DNA from: Sphingomonas rubra
GTDB taxonomy: Bacteria; Pseudomonadota; Alphaproteobacteria; Sphingomonadales; Sphingomonadaceae
NCBI RefSeq assembly: GCF_900115745.1
Contig: NZ_FOXP01000011.1
Coordinates: 62,001 to 126,000 of the forward strand
Direction of reading: 5' to 3'
Length of the DNA: 64,000 bases
In this document: positions 10,445 to 18,994 of the stretch, piece by piece
Position numbering within the stretch: the first letter of the stretch is position 1
Layout of the letters: each line of letters starts with the position of its first letter
Made by a program: the position numbers and the translations under genes
Notes under the pieces: generated by a model
The model's input: the letters and a program-made list of their open reading frames with translations, nothing else
Told to the model about the DNA's origin: nothing
Database searches by the model: none

Positions 10445-10715
10445 TTGGAGTAACCTTAGGCCGTGAGGCCCTCAGTTACGCCGCAATCGCGAGTGCTTCG
10501 TTATCGTTGGCACTTGTGTAATGGGCCGTTGCGGTGGTCCCATTCCGAGCGAAAACAGCGCTTTTCAACACACGTCGATCCTAGTTCGGCCCCGTCAGAA
10601 ACGGTGTCCAGAAACACCACCTTATGGTGGAGCCGCCGGGTACTGCCCCCGGGTCCGCTGCGCCTATTGTACGCCGCAGTTTATCGCCATAGCCGGGTAA
10701 AACCCGACATTGCCG
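10445..10715 (-). ncRNA. ssrA: Transfer-messenger RNA, permuted two-piece form
   Basis: Read on the minus strand. The acceptor piece comes first and ends in GGCTCCACCA (CCA end at 10625), after a pseudoknot-like GTCGGGTTTTACCCGGC and the T-arm. A roughly 31-nt intervening segment (about 10594-10624) follows, then the coding piece starting GGGGCCGAAC at 10593. The tag reading frame at 10511-10476 encodes ANDNEALAIAA followed by TAA. The 7-bp acceptor stem forms between GGGGCCG and CGGCTCC and includes a G3:U70 pair, the alanyl-tRNA synthetase identity element. A plausible promoter, TTGCGC-17 bp-TATATC, lies at about 10718-10746. The exact outer ends are estimates. This acceptor-first layout is the known alphaproteobacterial circular permutation; the RNA rescues stalled ribosomes. 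Confidence 0.93.
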
Positions 10716-10783
10716 ATATAGGTGGCGGCGGGGCGGAGCGCAAACGCCTTTCGCTTGCCACATTGCGGCGGCATAGGAGGGGC

Positions 10784-11215
10784 ATGCTTACCCAGCGGTC
10801 CCGCTACGCGATGCGCGCGATGCTGCTCCTCGCCAAGGCGCCGGTCGGCGGCGCGCCCGTGCCGATGACGCGGATCGCGGCGGAGGCGAACGTGCCGCGC
10901 AAGTTCTTGGAACTGATCCTCGCCGACCTGCGCGACGCCGGCCTACTCCACAGCCACCGGGGCAAACACGGCGGCTACCGGCTGGCGAAGCCGACCCACC
11001 TCGTCTCGCTCGGCGACGTGATCCGCGTGATCGAGGGGCCGCTCGCGCTCGTTCCCTGCGTCAGTCGCACCGCCTATCGCCGGTGCGAAGATTGCGTGAG
11101 CGAGGCCGACTGCGCGATCCGCCACGCGATGATGCGCGTGCGCGACGAGACCGCGCGCATCTTGGACGGGACGAGCCTAGCCGACGCCACGGCGGAGGAA
11201 CTCGCCGTCGCCTGA
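10784..11215 (+). CDS. Rrf2-family transcriptional regulator, probable Fe-S sensor
   Basis: A 143-residue regulator with the Rrf2 winged helix at the N terminus (SRYAMRAMLLLAK, IAAEANVPRKFLELIL, SHRGKHGGYRLAKP). A Cys cluster at C92, C101, C104 and C110 is close in position to the three cluster ligands of IscR and RirA, so binding of an Fe-S cluster is likely. ATG 10784 is chosen for the strong AGGAGGGG site 2 nt upstream of GCATG; the longer open frame runs back into ssrA. It is divergent from ssrA and shares its promoter region. Whether it senses iron, cluster status or nitric oxide cannot be told. Confidence 0.9.
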   Translation: MLTQRSRYAMRAMLLLAKAPVGGAPVPMTRIAAEANVPRKFLELILADLRDAGLLHSHRGKHGGYRLAKPTHLVSLGDVIRVIEGPLALVPCVSRTAYRRCEDCVSEADCAIRHAMMRVRDETARILDGTSLADATAEELAVA

Positions 11216-11376
11216 CCGATCGACCCGAATCGCTGTCCTACAAGCCGGCGTTGTGGGATAAAGGCGTCGAGCATTGCTGCTCACGCTCTTTGTCAGTGCT
11301 GCAATCGAAAACGATCGCCCCGGAATGTTTCGTTCCAGGGGTCAATCGAGTCAAGCAATCGTGAACTTCCGCCGGC

Positions 11377-11856
11377 TTACGCCGCGGGCCTCGCCTTCAA
11401 CTCGTTCCTGATCTCCCGCAGCAACGCGATCTCGACCGGCTCGGGCGGCGGCGGCGCGGCGGCTTCCTCGGCCGCCTGCTGGTGGCGCAGCCTGGCCGCC
11501 TCGCGCTCGGCCAGCGCCGCGAGCTTGTTGACGCTCCGCACCATGGTGAAGATGATGAACGCGACGATCACGAAATTGACCACCTGGGTGATGAACTCGC
11601 CGTAGCCGAGCAGCGGCACCCCCGCCTTCTTCAACGCGGCATAGTCGGTCGACCCGCGCAAGCCCGCGGGCACTTCGCCCAGCACCACGAAATAGCTGGA
11701 GAAATCCAGCCCGCCGAAGATCCTGCCGATCACCGGCATGATGATGTCGTCGGTCAGCGAGGTGACGATCTTGCTGAACGCGGCGCCGATGATGACCGCC
11801 ACCGCCAGGTCGAGCACGTTGCCGCGCATGATAAAGGCGCGAAATTCCTTGAGCAT
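11377..11856 (-). CDS. mscL: Large-conductance mechanosensitive channel MscL
   Basis: A 159-residue inner-membrane channel that opens under hypo-osmotic stress. The N-terminal FRAFIMRGNVLDLAVAVIIGAAF segment (amphipathic helix and TM1) is diagnostic, and TM2 is the QVVNFVIVAFIIFTMV region. The charged C-terminal helix carries an Ala/Pro/Glu-rich insert. It stands alone, with a weak hairpin (CCCCGGAA/TTCCAGGGG, 11318-11342) downstream on its strand. Confidence 0.97.
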   Translation of the reverse strand: MLKEFRAFIMRGNVLDLAVAVIIGAAFSKIVTSLTDDIIMPVIGRIFGGLDFSSYFVVLGEVPAGLRGSTDYAALKKAGVPLLGYGEFITQVVNFVIVAFIIFTMVRSVNKLAALAEREAARLRHQQAAEEAAAPPPPEPVEIALLREIRNELKARPAA

Positions 11857-11959
11857 CGCCGCTCCCCTCGTTGGAAACCGTGATGCTAGGCGCGGATGGG
11901 GGTTTCGCCAAGCCGGAGACGTGTCCTATATGAGTAGGACAGATCATCCAGGAGCATCC

Positions 11960-12541
11960 ATGTCGCGCCGTATCGCCGTCACGCTCGCCCTCACCGTCCC
12001 ACTCGCCGCGTGCGGGATCAACAGCGTCCCGACCGCCGAGGAGAATGCCAAGGCGCGCTGGGCCGACGTCCAGAACCAGTATCAGCGCCGCGCCGACCTG
12101 ATCCCCAATCTCGTCGCCACCGTGAAGGCCGCGGGCGCGCAGGAGAAGGACGTGCTGGTCCAGGTGACGCAGGCGCGCGCCGCCGCCAACACCGTGCGCG
12201 TGTCCGGTGACGACCTGTCCGATCCCGCCAAGGTCCAGCAGTTCGAGCGTACGCAGGGTGCGCTCGGCCTGTCGCTCCAGCGGTTGCAGGAAGCCTATCC
12301 GGAGCTGCGCAGCCAGGGCAACTACACCACGCTGATGAGCCAGCTTGAGGGTACGGAGAACCGTATCTCGGTCGCGCGCAACGATTACAACCAGGCGGTG
12401 CAGGCGTACAACACGCGTATCCGCACCTTCCCCGACGCGGTCGGTGCACGCATCTTCTACGGCGCCAAGCCGCTCGTCCCGTTCCAGGCGACGCCCGGTG
12501 CGGAGACCGCGCCGACGGTGAACTTCGGCAACGCGGGCTGA
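11960..12541 (+). CDS. LemA family lipoprotein
   Basis: A 193-residue protein. ATG 11960 follows CCAGGAGCATCC and gives a lipoprotein signal ending LAAC (C18). The mature part is the helical LemA domain (RWADVQNQYQRRADLIPNLVATVK, then NDYNQAVQAYNTRIRTFPD). LemA proteins are membrane-tethered helical-bundle proteins of poorly defined role, usually encoded with TPM-domain proteins, as here. It is the first gene of a tightly packed lemA-TPM-TPM-NUDIX set. Confidence 0.94.
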   Translation: MSRRIAVTLALTVPLAACGINSVPTAEENAKARWADVQNQYQRRADLIPNLVATVKAAGAQEKDVLVQVTQARAAANTVRVSGDDLSDPAKVQQFERTQGALGLSLQRLQEAYPELRSQGNYTTLMSQLEGTENRISVARNDYNQAVQAYNTRIRTFPDAVGARIFYGAKPLVPFQATPGAETAPTVNFGNAG

Positions 12542-12542
12542 G

Positions 12543-13415
12543 GTGATCGGCCGCCTCGCCTGCCTGCTGCTGCTCCTGTTCGCCGCGGTGGGGGTGCAGG
12601 CGCAGACCTTTCCCCCGTTCACCGGCCTCGTCGTCGACGACGCCGACGTGCTGCCTCCTCAAGTGGAGGCGGCGCTCACCGCCAAGCTGGAAGCGCTGCA
12701 GCGCGACACCAAGCGTCAGCTGGTCGTGGCGACGATCCGCGACACGCAGGGCTACCCGCTCGAGGAATATGGCTATCGGCTGGGTCGGGCCTGGGGCGTC
12801 GGTCTGGGCGACGTCGACAATGGCGCGATCCTGTTCGTCGCGCCGAACAATCCCGCCGGGCAGCGCGGCCCACGGCTGGAGGTCGGGCGCGGGCTGGAGC
12901 CGGTGCTGACCGACGCGTGGTCGAGCGTGATGATCCGCGAACGGATGATGCCCCCACTCCGCGCCGGCGACCTGCCGGGCGCGCTGACCGCGGGTGCCGA
13001 CGCAGTGATCGCGCAGCTTCGCGCCGCGCCGGACGAGATGCAGGCCCGCACCGACGCCGCGGCCGCCACGTTCGACCGCGAGCATCGTCGCACCCCGTCG
13101 GGCGACGATGGCGATGCCACGGCGCTGATCTTCTGGGCGGTCGTCATGGGCGGCGTGTTCGTCGCGATGGCGTTCGGACGGCGCGGCGGGCGGCGAGGCG
13201 GCCGGCGTTTCCGCGGCGGCGGTGTCGATCCGGCCCTGCCGATCGTGCTGTGGAGCATCGCCAACGAGATCGGCCGTGGGCGCGGTGGTGGCGGCGGCTG
13301 GGCCGGCGGATCGGGCGGTTCCGGCGGCGGCAGCGCGGGCGGCTGGACCGACGGCGGCTTCTCCGGCGGGGGTGGCGGCGACTTCGGTGGCGGCGGCGCG
13401 TCGGGGGATTGGTGA
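12543..13415 (+). CDS. TPM-domain (YgcG-type) secreted or membrane protein
   Basis: A 290-residue protein with a GTG start one base after the lemA stop. A signal peptide (about residues 1-20, ending VQAQ) precedes a TPM domain at about 22-165, with FTGLVVDDADVLPP, VVATIRDTQGYPLEEYGYRLGRAWGVG and NGAILFVAPNN. A membrane segment lies near residue 200, and the tail is almost pure Gly/Ser, ending GGGGASGDW. The same layout is seen in YgcG-like proteins that pair with LemA. A phosphatase or chaperone role has been suggested for TPM domains, but none can be assigned here. Confidence 0.92.
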   Translation: MIGRLACLLLLLFAAVGVQAQTFPPFTGLVVDDADVLPPQVEAALTAKLEALQRDTKRQLVVATIRDTQGYPLEEYGYRLGRAWGVGLGDVDNGAILFVAPNNPAGQRGPRLEVGRGLEPVLTDAWSSVMIRERMMPPLRAGDLPGALTAGADAVIAQLRAAPDEMQARTDAAAATFDREHRRTPSGDDGDATALIFWAVVMGGVFVAMAFGRRGGRRGGRRFRGGGVDPALPIVLWSIANEIGRGRGGGGGWAGGSGGSGGGSAGGWTDGGFSGGGGGDFGGGGASGDW

Positions 13416-14074
13416 TGCGCCTGACGGCCGAGGATCACACGCTCGTCACCGCCGCGGTCGCCGCCGCGGAACGAGGGACGAACGGCGAGATCGTGACGAT
13501 CGTATCGCGCTCGTCGGACGCGTATCACGACGCCGCCCTGCACTGGACGATCCTGGCGATGCTGCTGGTGCCGGCGCTGCTCGCCTTCTCCCCCGCCCTC
13601 GTCCACGTCGCCTTCGATGACGGAAAGATCGCGCCGTCGACGGCCGCGCTGCTGACGTCGATGCTGGTGATGCAGGGCGTCGCCTTCATCCTCGTCCGGG
13701 CGGCGCTGTCCTATCGCCCATGGCGGCTGGCTCTGACGCCTCGCGCCACCAAGGCGCGGCGGGTGCGCGCGCGGGCGCTCGCCCTGTTCGCCGCCGCCGC
13801 CGAGCACCGCACCGCTGGCCGCACCGGCGTGCTGCTCTACCTGTCGATGGAGGAGCGCCGGGCCGAGATCATCGCCGACGCCGCGATCCACGGCCGCGTC
13901 TCCGCGGACGTTTGGGGCGAGGCGATGGCGGCGATGATCCCCGAGCTGCGCGCCCGCCGCCCCGGCGCCGGCATGGCCGCGGCGGTGGCGAGGATCGGCG
14001 CGGTGCTGGCCGAGCATTTCCCCAGAACGGAGAACGACGTGAACGAACTTCCCGACCGGCTGATCGAGCTGTGA
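13415..14074 (+). CDS. Second TPM-domain membrane protein
   Basis: A 219-residue protein whose ATG overlaps the preceding stop (TGATG). The N-terminal LTAEDHTLVTAAVAAAERGTNGEIVTIV region begins the TPM fold. Two membrane segments follow (about 47-65 and 80-100), then the second half of the domain (RTGVLLYLSMEERRAEIIADAAIHGRV), ending in a short acidic tail. It lacks a signal peptide and the Gly-rich tail of its neighbour. The two TPM proteins probably work together with LemA at the inner membrane. Its stop overlaps the GTG of the NUDIX gene. Confidence 0.88.
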   Translation: MRLTAEDHTLVTAAVAAAERGTNGEIVTIVSRSSDAYHDAALHWTILAMLLVPALLAFSPALVHVAFDDGKIAPSTAALLTSMLVMQGVAFILVRAALSYRPWRLALTPRATKARRVRARALALFAAAAEHRTAGRTGVLLYLSMEERRAEIIADAAIHGRVSADVWGEAMAAMIPELRARRPGAGMAAAVARIGAVLAEHFPRTENDVNELPDRLIEL

Positions 14075-14565
14075 GTGCCGAGACCGTCTGGGAGGGCCGG
14101 TTCCTCTCCGTCGTCAAGGACGGCAGCTGGGAATATGCCGTCCGCCGGGGCGACATCGACGCGGCGGTGATCGTCGCGCTCGACGGCGAGGACGTGCTGC
14201 TGGTCGAGCAGCACCGCATCCCCGCCGGCCGCGTCTGCCTGGAACTGCCCGCCGGGCTGGTCGGCGACGAGGGCGAGGACGAGACGGTGGCCGACGCCGC
14301 CCGGCGCGAGCTGGAGGAGGAGACCGGCTACCGCGCCGACACCGTGGAGGAGCTGGGCGAGTTCTACTCGTCGCCGGGCATGACCTCCGAACGGTTCACC
14401 GCGGTGCGTGCGACCGGCCTGACCATGGTCGGCGAGGCGGAGGACGGCATCACCGTCCACCGCGTCGCGCGCGGCGAGGTCGCCGCTTTCGTCCGCCGGC
14501 GGCGCGCGGCGGGGATCGGAATGGACGCCAAGCTGCTGATCCTGCTCGGCCTCGGCGAGCTGTAG
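14071..14565 (+). CDS. NUDIX hydrolase, ADP-ribose pyrophosphatase-like
   Basis: A 164-residue protein with a complete NUDIX box from G65 to Y87 (GDEGEDE...RRELEEETGY), which binds Mg2+ and cleaves a nucleoside diphosphate linked to another group. The ELPAGLVG segment before the box and the SSPGMTSERF segment after it are typical of ADP-ribose or nucleotide-sugar pyrophosphatases. GTG 14071 overlaps the upstream stop (GTGA) and is favoured over the longer frame. The substrate is an inference from family resemblance. Confidence 0.9.
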   Translation: MSAETVWEGRFLSVVKDGSWEYAVRRGDIDAAVIVALDGEDVLLVEQHRIPAGRVCLELPAGLVGDEGEDETVADAARRELEEETGYRADTVEELGEFYSSPGMTSERFTAVRATGLTMVGEAEDGITVHRVARGEVAAFVRRRRAAGIGMDAKLLILLGLGEL

Positions 14566-14612
14566 CGGCCGAGGGCTTAGATTCTGATTCGCCCTATTTG
14601 GAACAGAACTGC

Positions 14613-14712
14613 CTCCCCGGCGCAGGCCGGGGTCCAGTCGGGAAGGTCGCGGTAACGAAGCGCAACGCTTTCCATTGCCGTTCCCCAGCTGGGCCCCGGC
14701 CTTCGCCGGGGA
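14613..14712. repeat. Palindromic GGCCGGGG-type repeat (family A)
   Basis: About 100 bp, with arms CCCCGGCGCAGGCCGGGGTCCAG and CTGGGCCCCGGCCTTCGCCGGGG facing each other. Similar elements occur at 17636-17725, 29491-29591 and 48276-48361. Confidence 0.85.
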
Positions 14713-14738
14713 AGCGCTTCAACCTGAATGGATCAAAT

Positions 14739-15020
14739 CTACCGGAAATTATCCGCGTAGGCCTGGAGCTTCAGCTTCTTCTCGGGCGCCGGCACCAGGT
14801 TATAGTCCCAGCCCTGCCGCTCGCAGTGCGCCACCGCCGCCTCCGCGGTCGGGAACAACAGGCGGATCTGGTCGCGCGTGTCGCCGCTGCCGGCCCAGCC
14901 GGTCAGGGGATCGGGCTGCTTGGCCTCGGCCGGCTCGAACTCGAGCTGCCACTGGTCGGTGCGGGCGCGGCCGGACTGCATCGAGTTCTTCGGGCGCTGG
15001 AAGATGCGGGCGATAGGCAT
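14739..15020 (-). CDS. ETC complex I subunit (NDUFS4-like accessory subunit)
   Basis: A 93-residue protein matching the alphaproteobacterial homologue of mitochondrial NDUFS4, the 18-kDa accessory subunit of NADH:ubiquinone oxidoreductase. The start MPIARIFQRPKNSMQSG, the W-x-LEFEP strand, the DPLTGWAGSGDT motif and the final YADNFR are characteristic. It lies 9 nt downstream of hrpB on the same strand and is probably co-transcribed, although far from any nuo operon in this window. Confidence 0.92.
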   Translation of the reverse strand: MPIARIFQRPKNSMQSGRARTDQWQLEFEPAEAKQPDPLTGWAGSGDTRDQIRLLFPTAEAAVAHCERQGWDYNLVPAPEKKLKLQAYADNFR

Positions 15021-15029
15021 GACCCTCCC

Positions 15030-17480
15030 TTAACGCGCGCCGCCGGCTTTCGCATCCGCCTTCTTCGTGCGTAGCGTCGCGGAGGCGGCGGCGGGATCGT
15101 CCGGCCAAGGATGGCGCGGGTAGCGGCCACGCATCTCCTTGGCGACCGCCGCCCAGCTGCCCGCCCAGAAGCCGGGCAGGTCGCGCGTCGTCTGAATCGG
15201 GCGTCCGGCGGGGCTGGTGAGCGACAGGACCAGCGGCACCCTGCCCTCCCCGACTACCGGATGCGTGGCGAGGCCGAACAGCGCCTGCGGGCGAAGCTCG
15301 ACGCGCGGGCCGCCCTCCGCGGCATAGTCGATGGCGTGGGTGGAGCCGGCGGGGCTGGTGAAGTGGGACGGCGCGACACGGTCGATCGTCGCGGTGCCCG
15401 CCCAGCCGATCAGCTGGCGCAGCGCATCGCCGAGTGCGCGCGGCGGGATAGCGTCGAGGCGGCGGCGGCCCTCGACCAACGGCGGCAGCCACTCGTCCAG
15501 CCGCTCGACCAGCGTCGCGTCGTCGAGCGGCACGCCGGCATAGGCGGCACGGGCCCGGTACGCGGCGGATGCCTCGTTCCAGGGGAGCAGGCCGAGGCCG
15601 TGGCGGCGGACCCCCGCCACCAGCGCGGCGGCGATCGCCACAGGGTCGGCGGTGGGGTCGGGACCGGAGGAGAGGCGTAGCGCGCCTAGTCGCCGCTCGC
15701 GCGTCGCGGCGACGCCGCCGGTCGCGGGGTCGAACACCACCTCGCACACCGTCTCGACGCGGTCGGCGAACAGCGACTCGATCGTGACGAGGTCGATCCT
15801 CGCCGCGGCGAGGATGCGCGCGCCCGACGCCGCCCCTTGCGTATCGGCGACGGCGAGCCACTCGGCCGCGGCGAGCGGCGATGCGGGGTCGAGCCGGAAG
15901 CCGCGACCGCCCGCGGAAGCCCACGCCTCGCCACTGCCGTTGCGGCGGCGCGCGACGCGATCGGGGAAGGCGAGCGCGACGCAGGTGGCGACTTCTTCTC
16001 CCCTCCCTGCAAGGGAGTGGACGGGAGAAAGATTTGCCCAGCGCTCCGCCAGTCCCCGCGCCGCCTTCGCCTTGATGCCGCGATCGCTCCGCCAGCGGGC
16101 GAGCCGCCCTTCCAGATCGACGTCGTTGCCGCCCAGCCCGCGCTCCTGCAGCAGCACCGCCACCTCGGCGGCCGTGCGCCCCAGCCCGCGCTCGCCTCCG
16201 CGGATCAGCATGTGCGCGAGCCTCGGCGGCATCGGCAGCGCGGCGATGCGGCGGCCGTGCGGCGTCGGGCGGTGATCCTCATCCAGCGCCTCGATCGACC
16301 GCAGGCGGGCGCGCGCCTCCTCCACCGCGGCGACCGGCGGCGGATCGAGCCAGGCGAGCGCGCGCGGATCGGGCGCGCCCCAGATCGCGGTGGCGAGGAC
16401 GAGGCCGGACAGGTCGGCCTCCACGATCTCGGGCGGGTCGAAGCGCGGCAGGCCGGCGAAGCCCGCCTCCTCCCACAGGCGATAGGCGACGCCCGGCCCC
16501 TGCCGCGCGGCGCGGCCGGCGCGCTGCGTCGCGGCCGCCTGGCTCGCGCGCTCGGTGACCAGGCGGGTCATCCCCGCCGCGCGATCGTAGCGGGGGCGGC
16601 GGGCGAGCCCCGAATCGACCACCACGCGGATACCGTCGAGCGTCAGGCTGGTCTCCGCGATCGAGGTGGCGAGCACCAGTTTCCGCGCGCCGTCAGGCTC
16701 GGCGCGGATCGCCGCGCGCTGGAGCGGCGGATCGACCTGGCCGTGGAGGTGGTGGAGCCGCACGTCCGCGGGCAGGCGATCAGCCAGCCGGTCGGCGACC
16801 CGCTCGATCTCGGCGACGCCGGGCAGGAAGGCGAGCACGCCGCCCTGCTCCTCGGCGAGCGCGCGGCGGATCGCGGCGGCGACCTCGTCCTCCACCTTCA
16901 GCGCACCGTTGCGGCCGAGATGGCGGAGCGTCAGCGGGTGGCTGCGGCCTTCGCTCTCGATCACCGGCGCCCCGCCCATCAGCGCGGCGAAGCGGGCACC
17001 GTCGAGCGTCGCCGACATCGCGACCAGCCGCAGGTCGGGCCGGAAGGCGGCTTGCGCGTCCAGCGCCATCGCCAGGCCGAAATCACCGTCGAGGCTGCGC
17101 TCGTGCACCTCGTCGAACAGCACCGCCGACACGCCCGCCAGTTCGGGATCGGCCTGGATGCGGGCGACGAAGATGCCCTCCGTCACCACGGTGACACGCG
17201 TCGCGGCGGAGCGGCGGCTGTCCATGCGGGTCGCGTAGCCGAAGGTGCGGCCGACCTCCTCCCCCGCCAGCGCCGCCATCCGCTCGGCCGCGGCGCGTGC
17301 GGCGAGGCGGCGGGGCGAGAGGAGCAGCACCTCGCCGATGCACCACGCCTCGGCGAGGAGCGCGGGGGCGACGGCGGTGGTCTTGCCGGCGCCGGGCGGG
17401 GCGACGAGCACGGCGTTGGGTCGCTCGCGGAGGGTGGCGAGAAGGTCGGGGAGGACCGCGTCGATGGGGAGCGGGGTCAT
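15030..17480 (-). CDS. hrpB: ATP-dependent RNA helicase HrpB
   Basis: About 816 residues of a DExH helicase. Walker A is PPGAGKTT near residue 25, followed by DEVHE, SATLDG and the QRAGRAARQGPG motif VI, then winged-helix and HA2 regions and the HrpB-specific C-terminal domain with a lysine-rich end. The start at 17480 (MTPLPIDAVLP) is preferred over an in-frame ATG at 17543, because the family normally begins just before this segment. A short insertion SPVHSLAGRGEE, encoded at 15992-16032, matches an arm of a palindromic repeat found between genes at 43047. The in vivo substrate of HrpB is not established. Confidence 0.95.
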   Translation of the reverse strand: MTPLPIDAVLPDLLATLRERPNAVLVAPPGAGKTTAVAPALLAEAWCIGEVLLLSPRRLAARAAAERMAALAGEEVGRTFGYATRMDSRRSAATRVTVVTEGIFVARIQADPELAGVSAVLFDEVHERSLDGDFGLAMALDAQAAFRPDLRLVAMSATLDGARFAALMGGAPVIESEGRSHPLTLRHLGRNGALKVEDEVAAAIRRALAEEQGGVLAFLPGVAEIERVADRLADRLPADVRLHHLHGQVDPPLQRAAIRAEPDGARKLVLATSIAETSLTLDGIRVVVDSGLARRPRYDRAAGMTRLVTERASQAAATQRAGRAARQGPGVAYRLWEEAGFAGLPRFDPPEIVEADLSGLVLATAIWGAPDPRALAWLDPPPVAAVEEARARLRSIEALDEDHRPTPHGRRIAALPMPPRLAHMLIRGGERGLGRTAAEVAVLLQERGLGGNDVDLEGRLARWRSDRGIKAKAARGLAERWANLSPVHSLAGRGEEVATCVALAFPDRVARRRNGSGEAWASAGGRGFRLDPASPLAAAEWLAVADTQGAASGARILAAARIDLVTIESLFADRVETVCEVVFDPATGGVAATRERRLGALRLSSGPDPTADPVAIAAALVAGVRRHGLGLLPWNEASAAYRARAAYAGVPLDDATLVERLDEWLPPLVEGRRRLDAIPPRALGDALRQLIGWAGTATIDRVAPSHFTSPAGSTHAIDYAAEGGPRVELRPQALFGLATHPVVGEGRVPLVLSLTSPAGRPIQTTRDLPGFWAGSWAAVAKEMRGRYPRHPWPDDPAAASATLRTKKADAKAGGAR
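15992..16032. repeat. Palindromic-repeat fragment inside hrpB
   Basis: TCTCCCCTCCCTGCAAGGGA is shared exactly with the left arm of the intergenic element at 43047. Here only about 40 bp remain, ending GGACGGGAGAAAG, which pairs with the CTTCTCCC start. It is translated within HrpB. Confidence 0.75.
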
Positions 17481-17880
17481 GCCCTGCTTTCCGGGGTGGG
17501 ATAACGGGGGAGGCGCCGGGTTGGTCACGCGGTCCTTTGCCATGGTTGGCGGTTTGTGGAACAGCGGGAAACGCAGGGCGTCCTTACTCGACCGCTGTTA
17601 TCCCGACAGAGTCGGCGCTTACCCAGCTTAGTAAGCACCCCGGCGAAGGCCGGGGCCCAGTTGGGCAAGGGTCGTATCAAGTTACGACGGCTATTCCACC
17701 TGGGCCCCGGCCTTCGCCGGGGTGCTGGGCTGCTTTAGGGCTGTCGGGGGCGATCGATTCCGGGCGACGGCAAAGCCGCCGCTGCGACGTCGAACGGGCT
17801 CGGCTGCGCCGACCCGTCGGCCGTGCCGGGCGCTGCTCGCGCTGCTCGCATCGGCGCGGACGTGGCCGCACCTGCGCCCG
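17481..17880. other. Intergenic stretch between hrpB and the prenyl synthase gene
   Basis: About 400 bp with no supportable gene. It holds the hrpB promoter region, the family A repeat at 17636-17725, and a GC-rich tail (17733-17880) lying downstream of the prenyl synthase stop, in which I see only small imperfect hairpins. Confidence 0.6.
17636..17725. repeat. Palindromic repeat (family A)
   Basis: Arms CACCCCGGCGAAGGCCGGGG and CCCCGGCCTTCGCCGGGGTG are perfect reverse complements, separated by about 50 bp. It is very similar to 48276-48361. Confidence 0.88.
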
Positions 17881-18891
17881 TCAGTACGCCCGCGCCACCG
17901 CGAACTCGACCGCCTCCACCATCGCGTCCTTGGCCTTGCCGCCCGCGAACCCGGCGATGGCGTCGATCGCGCGCTGGCCGTAGTGGCGGGCGCGGGCGAG
18001 CGTGTCGTCCACCGCTCGGCTGTCGCGGACCAGGGCGACGGCGTGGGCGAAATCATCGTCGGACGAGCGGCGACCCTCCACCGCGTCCTTCCAGAAGCGG
18101 CGCTCGTCCGGACCGCCACGCGCGTAGGCGAGGATGACGGGCAGCGTCATCTTGCCCTCGCGGAAATCGTCGCCCGCGTCCTTGCCCATCGTGCCCGCGT
18201 CGGACACGTAGTCGATCGCGTCGTCGACCAGCTGAAAGGCGATGCCGAGGTTGCGGCCATAGGCGTCGAGCGCGGCCTCCTCCTCCTCCGGCCGCTCGGC
18301 GACGACGGCGGCGATGCGGCAGGCGGCAGCGAACAGCGCGGCCGTTTTGGCACCGATGATGTCGAGGTAGCGATCCTCGCCCAGGTCGACGCGGCGGGCG
18401 GCGGTCAGCTGGTTGACCTCGCCCTCCGCGATCACGGCCGAGGCGTTGGAGAGGATCTTCAGCACCTTGTTGCTGCCGTCCTCCACCATCAGTTCGAAAC
18501 TGCGGGAGAACAGGAAATCGCCGACCAGCACGCTGGCGGGATTGCCCCAGATGATGTTGGCGGTGCGCTTGCCGCGGCGCAGGTCGCTGCCGTCGACCAC
18601 GTCGTCGTGGAGCAGCGTGGCGGTGTGGATGAACTCCACCGCCGCGGCCAGCCGGTGGTGGCGCGTGCCGGAATAGCCGATCAGCCGCGCGCTGGCGAGC
18701 GTCAGCATCGGCCGCATCCGCTTGCCGCCGCCCGCGATCAGGTGACCGGCGAGTTCCGGGATCAGCGGGATCTGCGACTGCATCCGGTCGAGGATCACCG
18801 CGTTGACGGCATTCATGTCGCTCGCCACCAGCGCCAGCATCGGCTCGAGCGAGGGGCTGCGGGGCGCCAGGCGGTGGACGGTCGCGGTCAT
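17881..18891 (-). CDS. ispB: Polyprenyl (octaprenyl/decaprenyl) diphosphate synthase
   Basis: A 336-residue trans-prenyltransferase that makes the ubiquinone side-chain precursor from FPP and IPP. The first Asp-rich motif is D96-D97-x2-D100 (LLHDDVVD), with GKR/RP ahead of it, and the second is D223-D224-x2-D227 (QLVDDAIDY). ATG 18891 is used; the open frame further upstream overlaps the divergent chorismate mutase gene. Chain length cannot be read from sequence, but UQ-10 is usual in this group, so a decaprenyl product is plausible. Confidence 0.94.
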   Translation of the reverse strand: MTATVHRLAPRSPSLEPMLALVASDMNAVNAVILDRMQSQIPLIPELAGHLIAGGGKRMRPMLTLASARLIGYSGTRHHRLAAAVEFIHTATLLHDDVVDGSDLRRGKRTANIIWGNPASVLVGDFLFSRSFELMVEDGSNKVLKILSNASAVIAEGEVNQLTAARRVDLGEDRYLDIIGAKTAALFAAACRIAAVVAERPEEEEAALDAYGRNLGIAFQLVDDAIDYVSDAGTMGKDAGDDFREGKMTLPVILAYARGGPDERRFWKDAVEGRRSSDDDFAHAVALVRDSRAVDDTLARARHYGQRAIDAIAGFAGGKAKDAMVEAVEFAVARAY

Positions 18892-18994
18892 CGGGCGTGC
18901 ACGTGGCGGAGCGGGCGGGCGAACGCAACCCCTGCACCGGTCTTGCTCCGTGGGCGCCGTACCCGCAAAGGACGATCGACCAAGGAGGCGAGCG

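Noticed and set aside
10463-10783. In-frame N-terminal extension of the Rrf2 gene
   Set aside because: The stretch is the reverse complement of ssrA and lacks any ribosome site; the AGGAGGGG site supports ATG 10784.
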